Notes under the pieces: generated by a model
Seen by the model: only the letters and a program-made list of their open reading frames with translations
Told to the model about the DNA's origin: nothing
Databases searched by the model: none
Position numbers and translations under genes: made by a program
Assembly: GCA_034008185.1 (NCBI GenBank)
Contig: CM067082.1
Location: 53,341,586 to 53,405,585, forward strand
Direction: 5' to 3'
DNA length: 64,000 bases
Source: Gorsachius magnificus
Taxonomy: Eukaryota > Chordata > Aves > Pelecaniformes > Ardeidae
Shown here: positions 1 to 13,794 of the stretch, one piece after another
How the letters are laid out: every line of letters starts with the position of its first letter
How positions within the stretch are numbered: the stretch's first letter is position 1

Positions 1-2739
1 GCTCTACTTGCTGCATGATGTTTCTGGGAATGTCTGGGAAGTCAAATTAAGATGGAAGAGTGGATTTCATAGTTGAGGGCTTCCCGTTGGAACACTTGTG
101 GCTCTTTCCTAGCTCAAAGAAAACAAATTACAAATGGATCCCGTTGAGGTTGGAAAGGTATTTTAAGTGTATTAGGTTTTTTTAGTCAACATCACCTGAC
201 AAACAGTGCTATTTATTAATACATTCAGTGTGTTTCAATACAATTTTTCTTGTCCTTCATCACTCTTGATGAGGATTTTTTTTCTGTAATTGTTCTGTTA
301 GTCATTTCTGTAGGCAGATAGGCAGCTGTTGCTGCCATCCATTTATTAGTTGGGGTCAGCTCCGGATTTAACAAAATGCAACTGCACCCTCTTGTGGAAG
401 CTAGTAAGTAGATTATTTTGGTTGCTGGTTTATTTTTTCTGAACAAGTCAAGTAAAAACAAATAGCAGAAGTGTCCTGAGGCCACACAGCAACAAAGCTT
501 CCTGGAGAACTTCAAAAAAAGAAGCTGCAACTTTGGATTGTCTGAGCTCAGACAGCCTTTGAAGATGAACTTCTGTGGCGAAGACTTTCAAAGGCACCCT
601 GGGAGACCTTCCTGCCCTTGGCTTTTGTGGGGATCCCTATCTTAATATATTCTTTAGGAGAAACGGAGTTGGTATGGCTATATGCATAGGAACGGTACAT
701 TTACAACTAAGTCTAAAGACAATAATTCAATATGAGTATCCAGCATGGACCTGAAAAACAGTTTACGTTCATTCTATATATGTGCAAATCCACAAACACA
801 GATGTCAGTCTCCCTGTATGCACTAATAGAAATATTGCATGTTCCCAAAGGCAAATATGCTTGTGAAGGAGTAGGTTAGGTGGCACATTAAAGGTTTAAC
901 TTTGAACACTTGTAAATCTCAACATGTCATTTTTTTCCTGCAACTCCTGTGGACACTTTATTTAAAATAAGTGCATTTAAATTCATGAACACATTTATAC
1001 TCTGGTCTCTTGAGGAGTGGTGGCAGGGGAAGTGAGAACTCCTTCAACTGGTGAAGCAAGTATATTGGCATGTCCAGCTCCCACTCTGCAGTATATGGGC
1101 TCACAGAGAGAGGCTCATACAGTATTTCCTTTACTTACAAAAAAAAAAAAAAAAAAGAAAAATTGTTTACAAGAATTTAATTTTCCTGAAAAAAAGCCTC
1201 AAACTTTTTTTTCCACTGTTAGTGTGAACACAAGGACTTTCTGGCTAAGATAAAATGAAGGGAATATAGATTTTTTAAAAAAATAATAATCCATCGTGTC
1301 CTCCATAAGCAGAGACACTCACTGATAAAAGGGTAAAAATGACCCAAAGGTAACAAGTTATCTGTGAAAATATCACTTTCCATGAGTAAATTTTGAAGAA
1401 ACAATAGTGAAAAAATTTATATAGTTTTAATACACAAAGTATTCAAATGCATTAATCTCCCATGTAAGCAGCAGCTGGTTTTTATGGGCCACAGCACTGC
1501 TATTCTTTCTCAGAGCAAAGAATTAACCCAGAGCCTGCTCTGATGTCAATTAGAAAGCTGGAAGAATTTGTCTTGCTCTCTGCAAATAGTTAATTTAAAA
1601 AAAAAGAAAAAGTAACTCTTATATAGCATTTGATCCCCTATGTAGAATTTAATGAGGTGAGTTGATTCACATTTTTATGCCTGAACATGTTCTTGCACTG
1701 CCAGCATGTCTCACCGAGTGGTGAAATACAACCTATCGACACCTCTGGGTGGGGTAACAGAATTCAAGATGCTGGTCTGAAAGTCGCGTTTAAGGTCCAA
1801 TACTAACATTGCCTTACCTGTGACAGGGCTTCTGTGCTTTCCGAAGTTCTGTAGCAATCACCACAGTGTTTAAATTTTGTATTTCTACTTGATTCTCTGT
1901 TGTGCTTTAGCTCTGTGCTTTAAAGGGCCCTTCACCATCCTCAGATGGCGTATGTTTCTGCAGTCAGGAATGCAGTACTTTACCCCAGATGGGGATATGA
2001 GCCTTATTTTAATATCTCTGTTGGATATTTGCACTCGTCCTGTACGCTGTACTTTGTGTATTTCTGGCAGAACAGCGGTAAGCTTGGCACCGCACCAGCT
2101 GACCCAGGCAGAGCAGCTATGGCTGCAGGTCTCTGGAGGGGGTGGCTCACACGGCCCGGCTGGCTTTGGGCTCGGTGGGCTGTCACAGAGGGAAAGAAAC
2201 AGGTCAAGTACTCTCATGACTGTTGACATTGTAATTTTGCTACGTCTTTCCACAGGGCGTGCAAGTACGCTCAGGTGGATCGGCAAAAAGGGTTATGAGC
2301 ACCCTCATGTAAGGGAAAGCTGCTTCTTGGACGTCAGCGCGCATGGCTTCGTGCCGCCAGATGCAGAAGGGCTCCTTTTATCACGCTTCAATCATGGGAG
2401 CTTGCTCCTTCTCTAGAGTGAGGAGGGATGTGAAGTTTATGCAGCTGCATCCCTCTTTCAAGTTAATTATATCACTCCGAGCGCTTCAGCTATGATCCCA
2501 CACCGCAGTGCCTCGCGCTTGAACCAGCCTGCCTGTTTCCCTGGGCGCCTGCCACGGAGGTTACCTCCCTGCTGAAATCCTGGCATGTTACCTAGTCCTC
2601 TGTAATCTGAGTTTCTTTCAAGCTCATGTACCCAGAATTCGCCACTGAAGCCGTACCTCATGTCTCTGCAGATTTCAGCTGATTTCCCAGTCTCCCTTGA
2701 GGAAAGGAGCATGTCCAGTCCCATTTAAAAAAACTCCAT
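1..2739. other. intergenic, no gene recognised
   Basis: AT-rich single-copy-looking sequence with short A and T runs (for example 1139-1156). Overlapping frames on both strands at 1877-2416 are open by chance or mark an orphan exon-like segment (1945-2077). No protein family is recognised. Confidence 0.6.
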
Positions 2740-4860
2740 TGCTGAAAGCCAAGGCTCTACAAACAGATTCAACTACCTAAACCAGCAGCTAATAAATAAC
2801 AAAAAACCATTTCCAACTCCTAGCATTGATCCCCCACTTTATAATTCTGAGCACCTCTATCAGATACAACCCCATATCTCTGGCCTCAGCTCCTCATCCC
2901 ATACGCCAAACGCAACGTCACTTCCAACCCTAGCTTTAAACAGAAATTGGCTTTAGGTTTTCCTGGTCTTGTGAAATGCAGGAAGCAAAAATTTTCAGTC
3001 CTTTCCACCCAGAACCCATAATCTCTGTCCTAGAATAGCTACGAAGCAGTGGCCTCCATTTCTCATCATAAACAAATCCACTGTGCCAACAGCACTCTTC
3101 CGCAAAAGACTTCTGGCCTTGGAAAATCCATAAAGAAACCCAGATCTTCATTTACAGGCAACCTGAATTTTCCAAATATCCTATCTTGCCCTCCAGCTTA
3201 AACATTAACCATGGATCCCCACTTGTGCTCCAGTTAAGGTAGTTGGGTGTTCCTAGCATTCGGCTTCACAAAACTCAACAATTGGCAAAACTCAGCTTTC
3301 CAGCTCATTCCTCCTGAAACCCAAACTGAAATATTAATCATCCCCCAAATCTTCCATGCGTCAGTCAGCCTTCCAAGCAGAAGCTCTTATCTAAGTACCA
3401 TGCACCTTCCAGGGACTAGAAAGGAAAGTGATGCATTGGCCTCCGCATTGCTGGTGAATTTAAGCTCTAATTGTAATCCTGGCTGCATCATGGCCCCAAA
3501 ATCACAAACTCCTTATGTTTAAACATTGTCCTTTCCCACAGTAACCCCAGTCCTTCTGCTCATGGATGCTGCAGGATCTTGATGAACGTCTGCATTCCTT
3601 GCTGTCACTGAAATGAGGCAATGGCTGGGGGTGGCAGGGGCAGAACAGAGAAGGGTCAGTTCTGAGCCTAGTGTTAGGATTGGGAAAAAGATTTGGGGTT
3701 TGAAAAAGAAAGCATGAAAATCTGTGTTTATTTTGTATTCCTATAAGAACATTAAATCTACAATGAGGACTACTGCTGGTAGGGAACATTTCAGGGTAAC
3801 AGGACAGGATAGGATGTGGGTCCTTGCAGTGAAGGCTGGAGTTGCAGCTAGAGATTCAGAGGGAAAGGACTGATCCAGAAAAGTAGTAGGGAGAAGTGCT
3901 AGCCAGAATTGCAGATTAAACTCTGAGCTCTGATTAAAGCTAGGGTTAGAGTTTGGCCCTAACCCAGAGCTTAAGAGGGCTGAAGAGTCAGATGACTGCT
4001 GGATCCAAGAGGTGCACAAGGGTTAAGCTGCGGACTGACCGCAGCTCACTGTTTGGGCTGGTATTGGAGGGGATTGGTAGGATATACGTAAACATTGTGG
4101 TTGGGTTAGAGATAGGGTTTGGTTCACAGGAATCTGAAGAATTCAGGAAAATGCAGGATCTTCTAAGACCTGTAGGACTTCAATGAAGCAAGGGTAGGCT
4201 GTTCAGGGTAACAAAAGCTCAACAGCTTGATCTATTCTGGAATAGGATAAAATTAGTTTTATATCAAGGATTTGAGATTAGGTTTGGGTTCAGGAGAACA
4301 GGAACTGAAGGGTTCATTTTGCTGCTGAATTCTGCAAGATGTACAGGAAAAACATGATCCACGCTGGCAAATAATTTATGGCTCATTCAGAGTCAATGAG
4401 GAGTTTCTGGATGGTGGTTAAGTGTAAGGATTAGGACACTGAGGGGTAAAGCCCTCAGTTTACTTCAGGTTAAGTGCAGCAGCTTATTTCAAGCAAAGAA
4501 ATTATTTACACTTGGTTCTACAGTTACATTTAAGGTTAAGTACAGCAGGGCTTAATTTGTTGCTACTTTGGTACAAAAGAGTTTGGTTTCTTGCTGAACC
4601 TGGTAAGTGTAGATGCTAAGATGAGGAGAAGTCTTAGACCAGTTTAAGATTATTTTGATTAGTGCTTGATTCTTTCTGTATCAGCTCTGACAAAGGAGGC
4701 AGGGATCTCCTAATGGGAATTCAGCTATTGTATCTTTGAGGAAGGAGAGAAGAGGTTAGGTTCAACAAAGCCAATTTTGATCAGTGTAAAGCTAGAGCTG
4801 GTTCTGAGTGAACATAGTTTGTGACTCCACCAATAAGTAATACTTAAGTGTTCAAAGGTT
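2740..4860. repeat. degenerate, strand-asymmetric repeat field with inverted halves
   Basis: From about 2740 to 3560 the + strand is poor in G; from about 3600 to 4860 it is rich in G and poor in C. Related words occur in opposite orientation in the two halves: AACCCTAGCTTTAA (2926-2939) against TTAAAGCTAGGGTT (3934-3947), and TAGCTTTA...AATTGGCTTT (2931-2954) against AAAGCCAATT...TAAAGCTA (4767-4794). In the right half GGTTTGGTTCACAGGA (4116-4131) and GGTTTGGGTTCAGGA (4280-4294) recur. It looks like an old tandem or inverted repeat that has decayed. No gene is seen. Confidence 0.45.
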
Positions 4861-7800
4861 TTAGTCAGATGTCAGGTATGCTGGCTAAGACCAGCAGGAA
4901 AACCAAACACACACCTGTATAAAAAGTGTTTGTGCAAATCAAACATTAACCAGCATTCTCAGGGTCCCATACAGGAAACATGCACACATATGTATGTACA
5001 CACATATATATGTACATGCACGTGGTTAATTGTATGGGCTCTAAGAAAATTGAGGAATTGAGGCATCACTGCAGGAAGGCTTCAGAAAATCAGACTACTT
5101 CAGCTCAAGGCCTAGCTACCAATTTCAGTAAAGACAATGACTACTGCTCAATTAAATTCTAATTTAGTCCTGTAGTTACCATCATAGAACTCAGACAGTA
5201 GTAATTACCAATTTATTTATACATTTTCCACAGTTAATTTGAAATTAAAATGCATTCACCCATCTTTCTAAGTAGTCTGAGTTACAACTCCTTTTAACAA
5301 TGATTCATCATGGATAAGAAGTATTATACATAAATAATAAATTGCATAATGATATTTAAAGGAATGCAGTAGTCTGTGCTTATACAATAAATTTCATGGC
5401 CAACTTCGTTTGGTATTTATAGAAAATCCTAGTGGCCCATCAAAATTGTTGAATCAATATTTCAAGAATAGAAATATACAAAAGTGCTTAAAGCAATTCT
5501 TTCATATTATAATATTTAATGGTACACTTCGGAGGTATAGATCCAATTTCACATGAAGACCACAAATCAGTTTATGTATTATACCTCAGAACAGCCCCTG
5601 GTGTCATTTAGATTTCTTATAAATCCTTTATTCAAAAGCCAGTAGGCTTTTTGGCTTGCCTTTTTTGGGTAAGTACTTACATTCAGCAAGGGTTGAATCC
5701 TACAGCCTGTAAAGCAGTCTCACCAATCTCACGGGAGCTGCTCATGAGAGAAAACACGGTTGAGGAGAGCGTACCCTTTAGCAACAAGGAATGTAACTTG
5801 GAAAGTAGGGAGGTGAAGTTACACCCTTCTTACTGCAGCAGGCACTTTTGCCTCCAAATATACCACTACAGGTACCACACGTGCTTTTCCTGTAGAGCTA
5901 AATTGCAGACAATTGCATGAAAGGCTGGGGGCCTTTAATATCTTTACATTTGAAGCAAGAAGAAGCCTATGGCTGGGCTAGGAACTCTCATAGTAGAGTG
6001 CAGGGCTTGTGAAGGAGGGGAGCAATCTTGCCTCCTGTCTGTGGTGGCTCTAGTTTTAAGCACAGCCTTTGGGAGCTAACGCTGCAGGCCACCATCCCCA
6101 ATAGCTGCTTGTTCCTTAAAGCTCCTACCCTGCAGAGCTGGCTGGCTGAGGAAGAGCCGCAACAGCTGCTTCAACACTGATTTCAGGTGGGAAGCCTGAT
6201 GCAGAAATCTGTGCAGGTCTGTTCATCTGGTACAGCATCGGTAATCCTGAGAGCAGGGTTTCCTCCTTGCCTCCCTCTCTATGGTTTGCTTAAGTCAGAT
6301 GAGTTCTCCTGTCAATCTGTATGATGCAATTAATATTACTTACATTTTTTTGCATGCCTTTGTGTCTTACAAGCTGCAATTATAAATTATAAATATGAAT
6401 TGAATGACACACTTAAAAGAGTGTGTCATTTAATATAACAGACACTTTAAATTTTAAGAACTCATTCAATACGAGTTTCTTCCAGCAAAAGATAATCAAT
6501 GAGAAGTATATGTTTTGTCAGATCTGAAACACTTCCCTTTTTTTAAAAACCCCCAAGCTTTTCAGCTGAAAAAATATCAATAAATAAATTGTTTGTTTGT
6601 TTTTAACTAAAATATGCTCAATTTCTAAATACAGGGGTTTTTCTCCCATTCTTTTTTAATGGAAAGTTTTAGAAATGAATATTCTCAAGCATCCTAACTA
6701 GCTCTAACTTCAAAGCAGACACTTCCCTTACAAGTTATGGCCAATTACATTTCCAAAAGGAGAACCTACACTAGAAACAGAGTAGTCCAAGGGCAAGTCT
6801 GGTCTTTAATGCAGCATTAGTGTACGGATGAAGAAATGCATTAACTAAAACATTGGCTACATGCTGAGGGCCTCCTTGGACATGAAAGGAAAGGATGAAT
6901 GCAGGCTACGCACACAGCCCCTTCACTGTGGCCTGAGACAATAACCAGTACTAGGCAAGCTTAAAAATAACTCCGCTAAAAGAAAAACCTAATACTCGCC
7001 GTGTTCACACAACTCAATTTGTGCCTGTTCTTGAAGCTTCTGTCCTGGAAATGTTGCAGTTCAAGGAAATTCCTGTTTCTGTGCATGCTGTTGTATTTCA
7101 CAGCCGTTTCTCAGCACCCTGTGCCTGTCAGTCTTTTGGTCTCTTATTGCACATAGGGTATCTATAAACTGTCTCTGTGAACGCTTACAGATTGCTTCAG
7201 TTAGTCTGTCCCTCCACGAAGAAGCTTAAGCAGATTTCCCTTCTTTTCCCAAAGCTGACCATTGCTGGCTGAGAGGCCATTCTCTTGGGTGGGAGATGGG
7301 ACGTGCGTTGGGCAGCTCCTCTCAGGTGGTGCCCTGGAGGCTGCTTGTTGTGATAAGCTCTCTTTTTACCACTACCCTGTGTGGGGACTGAAATTTTCAT
7401 AACATTTGTAAACTTTTATAGGAAACTAGTATGAGGGTTAAAACAAAATTTAAAAATCCTTTCCACGCTCCAGACTTCTTGTTGTTGGAATTACTGGAAC
7501 AAGTGGGAAGAATCTGAGTCAATTTTCATACTAGGCAGGTGTAAGATAAACTGAGTTTAAGTGCCAGGCCTGCGCATTGTGCAGGTGTCCACCTCCCCAG
7601 TCTGTCTGACAGCTTTTTGCTATTTCCATGGTTTGCAGGGACATCTTGTGGCCAAAAAGCAAAATAACAGAGCGTGAGGAGTGTAGTCTGTCTTCTGCAA
7701 AGGCTGAGAAGAGTAATCAGACTTCCACCGCCTCCCAAGCATTTAGTTTTCTTTTCACTGCCAGGGAATAAGGGAAGTAGAAGTTAATGATCTGCCTGAA

Positions 7801-9617
7801 GGGGCTTTTTGAACTGGGACAGACTGGCTGAGCTGGGCCAGAAAGGAGCTTTGAGGCTATGGAGGCAGCGTATGGGACATTGTCAAATTTCTATCTCAGG
7901 AGCACCCCATGAAACCTGCTGCAGCTTCCTTGGAGCCATATGTTTCTCAGATGAGGTGATGGCCTTGCTAACAGCATGTTTGCCTGCTTGCAGCTGCCTC
8001 TCTCCGGCATGGGGCACTGATGCAGGATGCTGCAGAGCCTAGGAAGGGAGGCAAAGCACAGTAAATGAGAGTGCATTCACATTTAACTTCAGTACGGGGT
8101 GGGATTTTTTCTGTGACACTATGAAGATGGACATCATTCAGCCAGTCACCTAAATCTCACTTAGGACTGTCTGTGGAATTAGGGTGCTATCTGGCACTTG
8201 TACCAGATAAACACAAAGGGGAGAGTTCCACTGAGGGACCCTGTTGTATCTGTTCAGAAAAAAATGTGGATTAAAAAGAGCATAAAGAAAAGTAAGAAGG
8301 AAGTTAACACCACAGGGAAGCAGAAAGACAAGGACATTCTAGATGTTTTTGTGATTAGTAATAGGTATATGTCCCTCATTATAATTACAATTATTACACA
8401 ATTACATAACAGCATTTCTTAGCCGGCTTGGCCTCTCACCGTGGTAGGTGCCATTCAGATACACATAGAAAATGACCGAACTTGCCTCAGAGAGAGTATC
8501 AGCTATGAGACAACATACAGCAGATGAATGGGAAAAGCAAGTGGATTGTGATGGGGCGATGGAAGACATTTTAACAGTAATAAAAGGATGGGTGCAATTC
8601 TAAACTTATCACCATACCATGCTGTGCTATTAAAAATCCTTGCGAGAGAGCAGAGAAATAATGAGTGTCCATGCTAGGTGAGCTGGGAACAACAGCAGCA
8701 GCAAAAGGTAAACCCTAGAAGATGGGTAGCAAAAGCTGGTTGCAGAAACCATTCAGCAGAAGCTGTCTCAGGCCAGGCAGTCTGGTAATGAGACTGTATA
8801 GTAATCATTTGTCCCAGGCTGCTATCAGCCATGGTGAGCAAATCTGATTCTTGCAAGAATGCAATGAAAAAAATCATGACATTCCAGACCCCATGAAGTC
8901 ACAGTTTATTAATAGAGCCTTGCAGAAGATGGAAATTCCATTTGGCAAAGGACTGGCCACTCATCCTCATTTGCTACGGCACCAGTAGCTTCACAAATTC
9001 TATGCAGAAGGGTATTTCATAAAGGATTAGTGTCAGGTCAACCTGGATATTTCATTTTGAGATGTGGACATTTTAGATTTTATAGTAAAATATAAAATTA
9101 AATGAATAGTCCTTAAAAAAAAGAAAAAGAAAACGAAAGAAAAAAAAGGAAAAAAAACAAGCCTCAGGATGTTTCCACAAGTGACAAAAGGTAATTTTGC
9201 AAAATTTTCACAACTTCTCTCCCTTTTCTTTCCCCTTTGTTGAGTGAAATTGTGCAGAATATTATGCCATTTTGCAAATGTGTCAATGATAATGAAGTTA
9301 AATGCTCTATTCCAACATTGTTTTCCCAACAAGCTCTATTAACCAGCTCTCACTTGTCTTTCAGAGCTAAATCTTGTCCCCTTCCTTGAAAAAATTAATA
9401 CTTGGCCCAGCAGCACACAGCTGTAACAGCTCTGCACGCACAGCCTCAAAAGAGAGCAGCCCTTCTGCAACCAAACGCAAACTACTCCTGCGGGAGCCAG
9501 TGTATCTCTGGCAAGATCTTCTCTTGGAGCGAGACTGGGGAAATGGCACAAACATGGGCTGGTCCTTCTAATTTCCTTGGAGCTTGCTGTGGCCCTACGT
9601 GCAGGGCCCTCATTTAA
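4861..9617. other. intergenic, no gene recognised
   Basis: AT-rich sequence with a short AC/TA-rich patch at 4980-5025, the hairpin at 6403, and an A-rich stretch with interspersed G at 9113-9160. No coding frame longer than 100 codons and no RNA gene is seen. Confidence 0.6.
6403..6430. repeat. perfect 11-base hairpin
   Basis: AATGACACACT (6403-6413) and AGTGTGTCATT (6420-6430) are exact reverse complements around the loop TAAAAG, in an AT-rich stretch. There is no T-run terminator context and no gene nearby. Function unknown. Confidence 0.8.
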
Positions 9618-10354
9618 ATCATAGAATCACAGAACCATAGAACAGTCCAGGTTGGAAGGGACCTTGAAAGGTCATCTGGCCCAACTTTTCATGGGAAAGG
9701 GAGCCTTGATGAGATCATCTAGAACCCTGTCCAGTCGCATCTTGAAAACCTCCAAAGATGGGCACTCTACCACGTCCCTGGGGAGGTTGTTCCAGTGATT
9801 GATTGTTCTCACTGTAAAAAATTTCTTTCTTATATTAAGATGAAACATTGCCCAGTACAACTTGTACCCATTGCCGCTTGTCTTCACCACCTGGCTCCTT
9901 GTGAAGAGACAGCCTCTGTCCTCTTTTTAGCTGCCCTTTAAGTACTGGAATACTGTGATGAGGTCTGTCTGAGCCTTCTCTTCTCCATGGAGAAAAGACC
10001 TAACTCCTTCAGTTTTTTCTGCATGGGGCAGGTTCTCCAGCCCTTTGATCATCTTTGTGGCCCTCCTTTGGACCCTCTCCAGTCTGTTCATGTCTTTCTT
10101 GAATTGTGAGGACCAGAATTGGACACCATACTCCAGGTGTGGCCTGATCTGTGCTGAGTGGGATGATCATGTCTCTGTCTCTGCTAGTAATGCCCCTGTG
10201 GTTGCAGCCCAGGATCCAATTTGCCTTTGTTGCTGCAGTGGTGCTCTGCTGACTCGTGTTGAGCTTGCTGTCCACCAAAACCCCCAGGTCCCTTTCAGCA
10301 AGGCTGCTCCCCAGCCACACAGGTCCAAGCCTATACTGGGCTCTTTGGTTATTT
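9618..10354 (-). mobile_element. CR1 LINE fragment, 3' part, 5'-truncated
   Basis: The + strand begins with TCATAGAATCACAGAACC, the reverse of the CR1 3' terminal octamers, so the element reads on the minus strand. Reverse-strand translations give typical CR1 reverse-transcriptase C-terminal phrases: NIRKKFFTVR and LPRDVVECPSLEVF near 9700-9820, then AERDLGVLVDSKL near 10280. Stops and frameshifts break the frame. About 740 bases remain of an element several kilobases long. Divergence is moderate. The 8-base string TTTAAATC occurs at both edges (9613-9620 and 10353-10360). Confidence 0.93.
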
Positions 10355-13300
10355 TAAATCTCTGCTTCATTTGCATCTCTTGGTTGCTGAAACAGCTGGG
10401 AATGGCTGACATGAAAGAAAGACCTGTACAAACCAAAACCTGTCTCCTCTGAAACATTGCGTGTGCTAGGTGCTCCAGAGAGGACAAGCTGTGGCCTGTG
10501 GGCTTTTCTTTAGTTTCATTCTGTGTGCCTCTTGGCCACAGTCTTCTTTCCAGCCAGCACTAACATTGAAATGGATGGCTTAATACATGTGAAATACTTG
10601 TTCAGCCCTCGTCCTCACCTACACAAAAGTGGACAGATCCGCATCAACTCTGGGCCTTCCAAGGAGTGCTTTATAAACGGTGAGAAGGGAATTTCTGTGT
10701 CTCAGAGACGCCTATATGTGCTCCAGGGTGGCAGACTTGTCAGCATAGAGCAGGCAAAATATATTGCTCTGATGTAAAAACCGAGATGTAGCTCTTTGCC
10801 ATTCCTGTTGCTGGCTCGTTCAGAACTGAAGAGAGGAGGAACATAAAAATGGCAGGCACTGATAGTCCAAACTGCTTCATTTCCTTCTTCTTCCTGGCTC
10901 TGTTTGTGTACAATGGGTATCATTTTTCAGCATACGGTTTTCTTCGTGAAGTGAAATAGTCTCTGTAACAGTGAAATTGTCCCTTTCTTAATCTTTCCCA
11001 AGGAGCCCTAAGAATAGACCAAAAAAAGATGCTTAAAACCCATATTGCATTTGCAAAAATGACGTTTAAATAAAGAATTCCTTGAAACAAAGAATATCAA
11101 AAATGTTTACTCTTGGCTCCACTAGAAAACGTTGCTTGTAAAGCTATGCCTACTTGTCAAGGTGACGGATTTTGTACTTTGGTCATAAGATCAGCAAAGT
11201 GACCAGAGAATCACAGTCCTCCATGTAAAATGATATTATAAGCAATGCAGTTTAGGCATTCATACTGCAACTGATCACCTCAGTGCAAGCCCAGCTTCAT
11301 TCTAGGCAAGAAGGCAGGTTTATGTCTATGTTGCTACATTCATTCAAAAATACAGAATATAGATGTATTCCTTGGATTCAGCATATTTTGCTTCAATTTT
11401 CTACACTGCTATAGTCTCCGCTAATCTACATCAAATCACTTGGTGTCTGTGCTACACAGCTATATAGATGTAAGATAAATATCAGAAGTGAATATTGGAT
11501 AGTAGTTAAGTGGAGTAACAACAGTCCTCTTTTTTCACAGCAGTAATTAATGTGTAAATTAATATTTTGTAAATATTGTAAGCTACAATATTGTCTGGAT
11601 TTTGCTTATAAACAGGCATTGCTGATGCAGTATTAACTGAGAATGCTAAGCCTGATCAAACAATTAGCTTATCTCTTCCTCTTGCCTGATAAGGGGAGTG
11701 TAGCCAAGATCAGTGTGGAAAGCTTGGACATTATCTGCTCTGTTATTTCCCATCTGCCTCAGTAGCAAAACTGTAGTTTAAGTTAAACCTGCTTGGCAAT
11801 AAGCTCTGAGCATGTTTGTCTTCAGGCCCCTGCTGGGAGTTTGGCACCAGCTTTTGCAGCACCCAGTCTCCAAGCTGCACCATGCACTCTGCTTATATTT
11901 GAGGGGCAAATCAATAATGCTAATAATACACAGATGAAGAATTTAGTTGTCATCCACAGAGGGCAATTCTGTATTGCCCTGTATACCAGAGCATCACAGC
12001 AAAGGGATGAAATGGCCAGAAGTTCTGTTTTATGAGAAGTGTTGAACTTTGAAATTCTAGTCACGCTAAAGATGCCTTTGAAATAAGATGGGGGCGGGGG
12101 GGAGGGGGGAGGACAATCTTAAAGTCCAATCCAGAATAGACATTTGATTAGGCACAACTCCTAATTAAGCTGTGAAACTTGTTTCACATATCTAATGCAA
12201 GTCAAAGGTATAAAACAGTTCAAAATGCAATTAGACACATTCATAGGGAAAAGTCAACCAAGGACAGAACATCAGAATGAGGAAACACTGAATATCTCAA
12301 TAATTCCTTAAGCCACAGACACCCAGAAGCTATAAGAGCATGAGGAGAAAGTATCAACATAGGCATGCCTTGTTCTTGTAGTCTTCCCTAAGCATTTGCT
12401 AGCAGCTGCTGTTGGAGGTAGGCAAGCAGGTTTGATGGACCACTGGTCTGAGACACTACAGTAGTTTTTATGCTCTTACATCTCCAACTCTGCTCGCTAC
12501 AACTCTTAGGTCCTGTAGTCCCAGGGACTTCAATCCGAGTGTCCTGCACCACAAACAGACACCTCAGACATGGGGCTGTATGCATTTTCATATGAGTATT
12601 CTAAGCAGAACAGTTTTCATAAGAAAACACAGAAAGTTATAGCATCAATAAAGTCTTGTGCAACTTGTCCAATGTCTGTACAAGCAAATACCAGAGTGCT
12701 CCTGGAATATCAGAGCAGAGATCAAACTTATATCTCAGCAGACTGCTATTAGTGTCTCCTATTAGTGTTCCTGCAAGAAATACCTCTCACCAGAACTTTG
12801 TCTTAGAGTAGGGGAGAACCTAGATTTTGACAGCTGCCATTTTCTGTTGATGATTCCTTAAATGCTTTAATTACAGACATACCTGATTGTACCTTGCAAA
12901 CACATAGTGGACAGCTATCACGTGAGCACAGTGAAATTTCTGCATGGCAGTTTTCTCACAAGAGACCCATTACTAATGTAGCATAAATACTGCTAAAACT
13001 GAAGGCCTGGGGCCTGGTATATCATACTAATCTTGGTGAAAATTCATTTTATGGGCTTATGTCTATTAACACCAACAAAACTGTGAATCCAAAAATGGGA
13101 AAAATGCTAAATACAAACTCTGCAAAATAATAGCAATATTGTATGTATTATGTGTATATGGAAAAGAAGCCAGCTGATTATTGATATTTTGCTTGAAAAA
13201 GAGACTATTGAGGGACTAATTTCTGGTAATATTAAACATGGTTTAAGTAGGTTTGACCCCCACAGATCAATTGCTGTTTTCAGGAACTGAGTACCACATG

Positions 13301-13794
13301 TGACATAAAAGCATTCCCCCAGGAAATCTATTCTTCTCTACCCAAATGTCATTATCTAAAAGTGGATAAAGATTATTTGCATAGAGAACATGAAGAAGAT
13401 ATTTTTCAGCTCTTACAATGCCACTGGGATCTCTTTCAGAAGAGATAATTTCTTCTTTCTTTTATTTTTCTTTTAAATGGAAGAATAAGTCAAACTCTCA
13501 TGCTGGATTTTATTTTGGTTTTATTTTTTTGCAGGTAAGCACCTGAAAAATTTTCTGCTTTTCACAGTTTTGTTTTAATGCAGAGGTATCAAAGACAATC
13601 CTTCTTTTAGGAGTGGGAAAAGGAAAATATGGTTTTGGGTTGGGTTTTTTTCAGACTGCCACTGGAGGCTCATGCTGCAGAATACATATGTGGTGAGATA
13701 CTGTGTAAGAAATATGGATAAGATACTTTTCGTAGCTCAATAGTGCAAAAATACCTTGCTCTTAGGAGAAGTAGAAATAGAAATCATATAAATC
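10355..13794. other. intergenic, no gene recognised
   Basis: Single-copy-looking, AT-rich sequence. A G run with A interruptions lies at 12089-12113. No supported coding or RNA gene. Confidence 0.6.

Noticed and set aside
1877..2416. 179-codon + frame as a full gene
   Set aside because: Three frames on both strands are open here and the translation has no recognised domain; only the smaller exon-like segment was kept as a low-interest lead.
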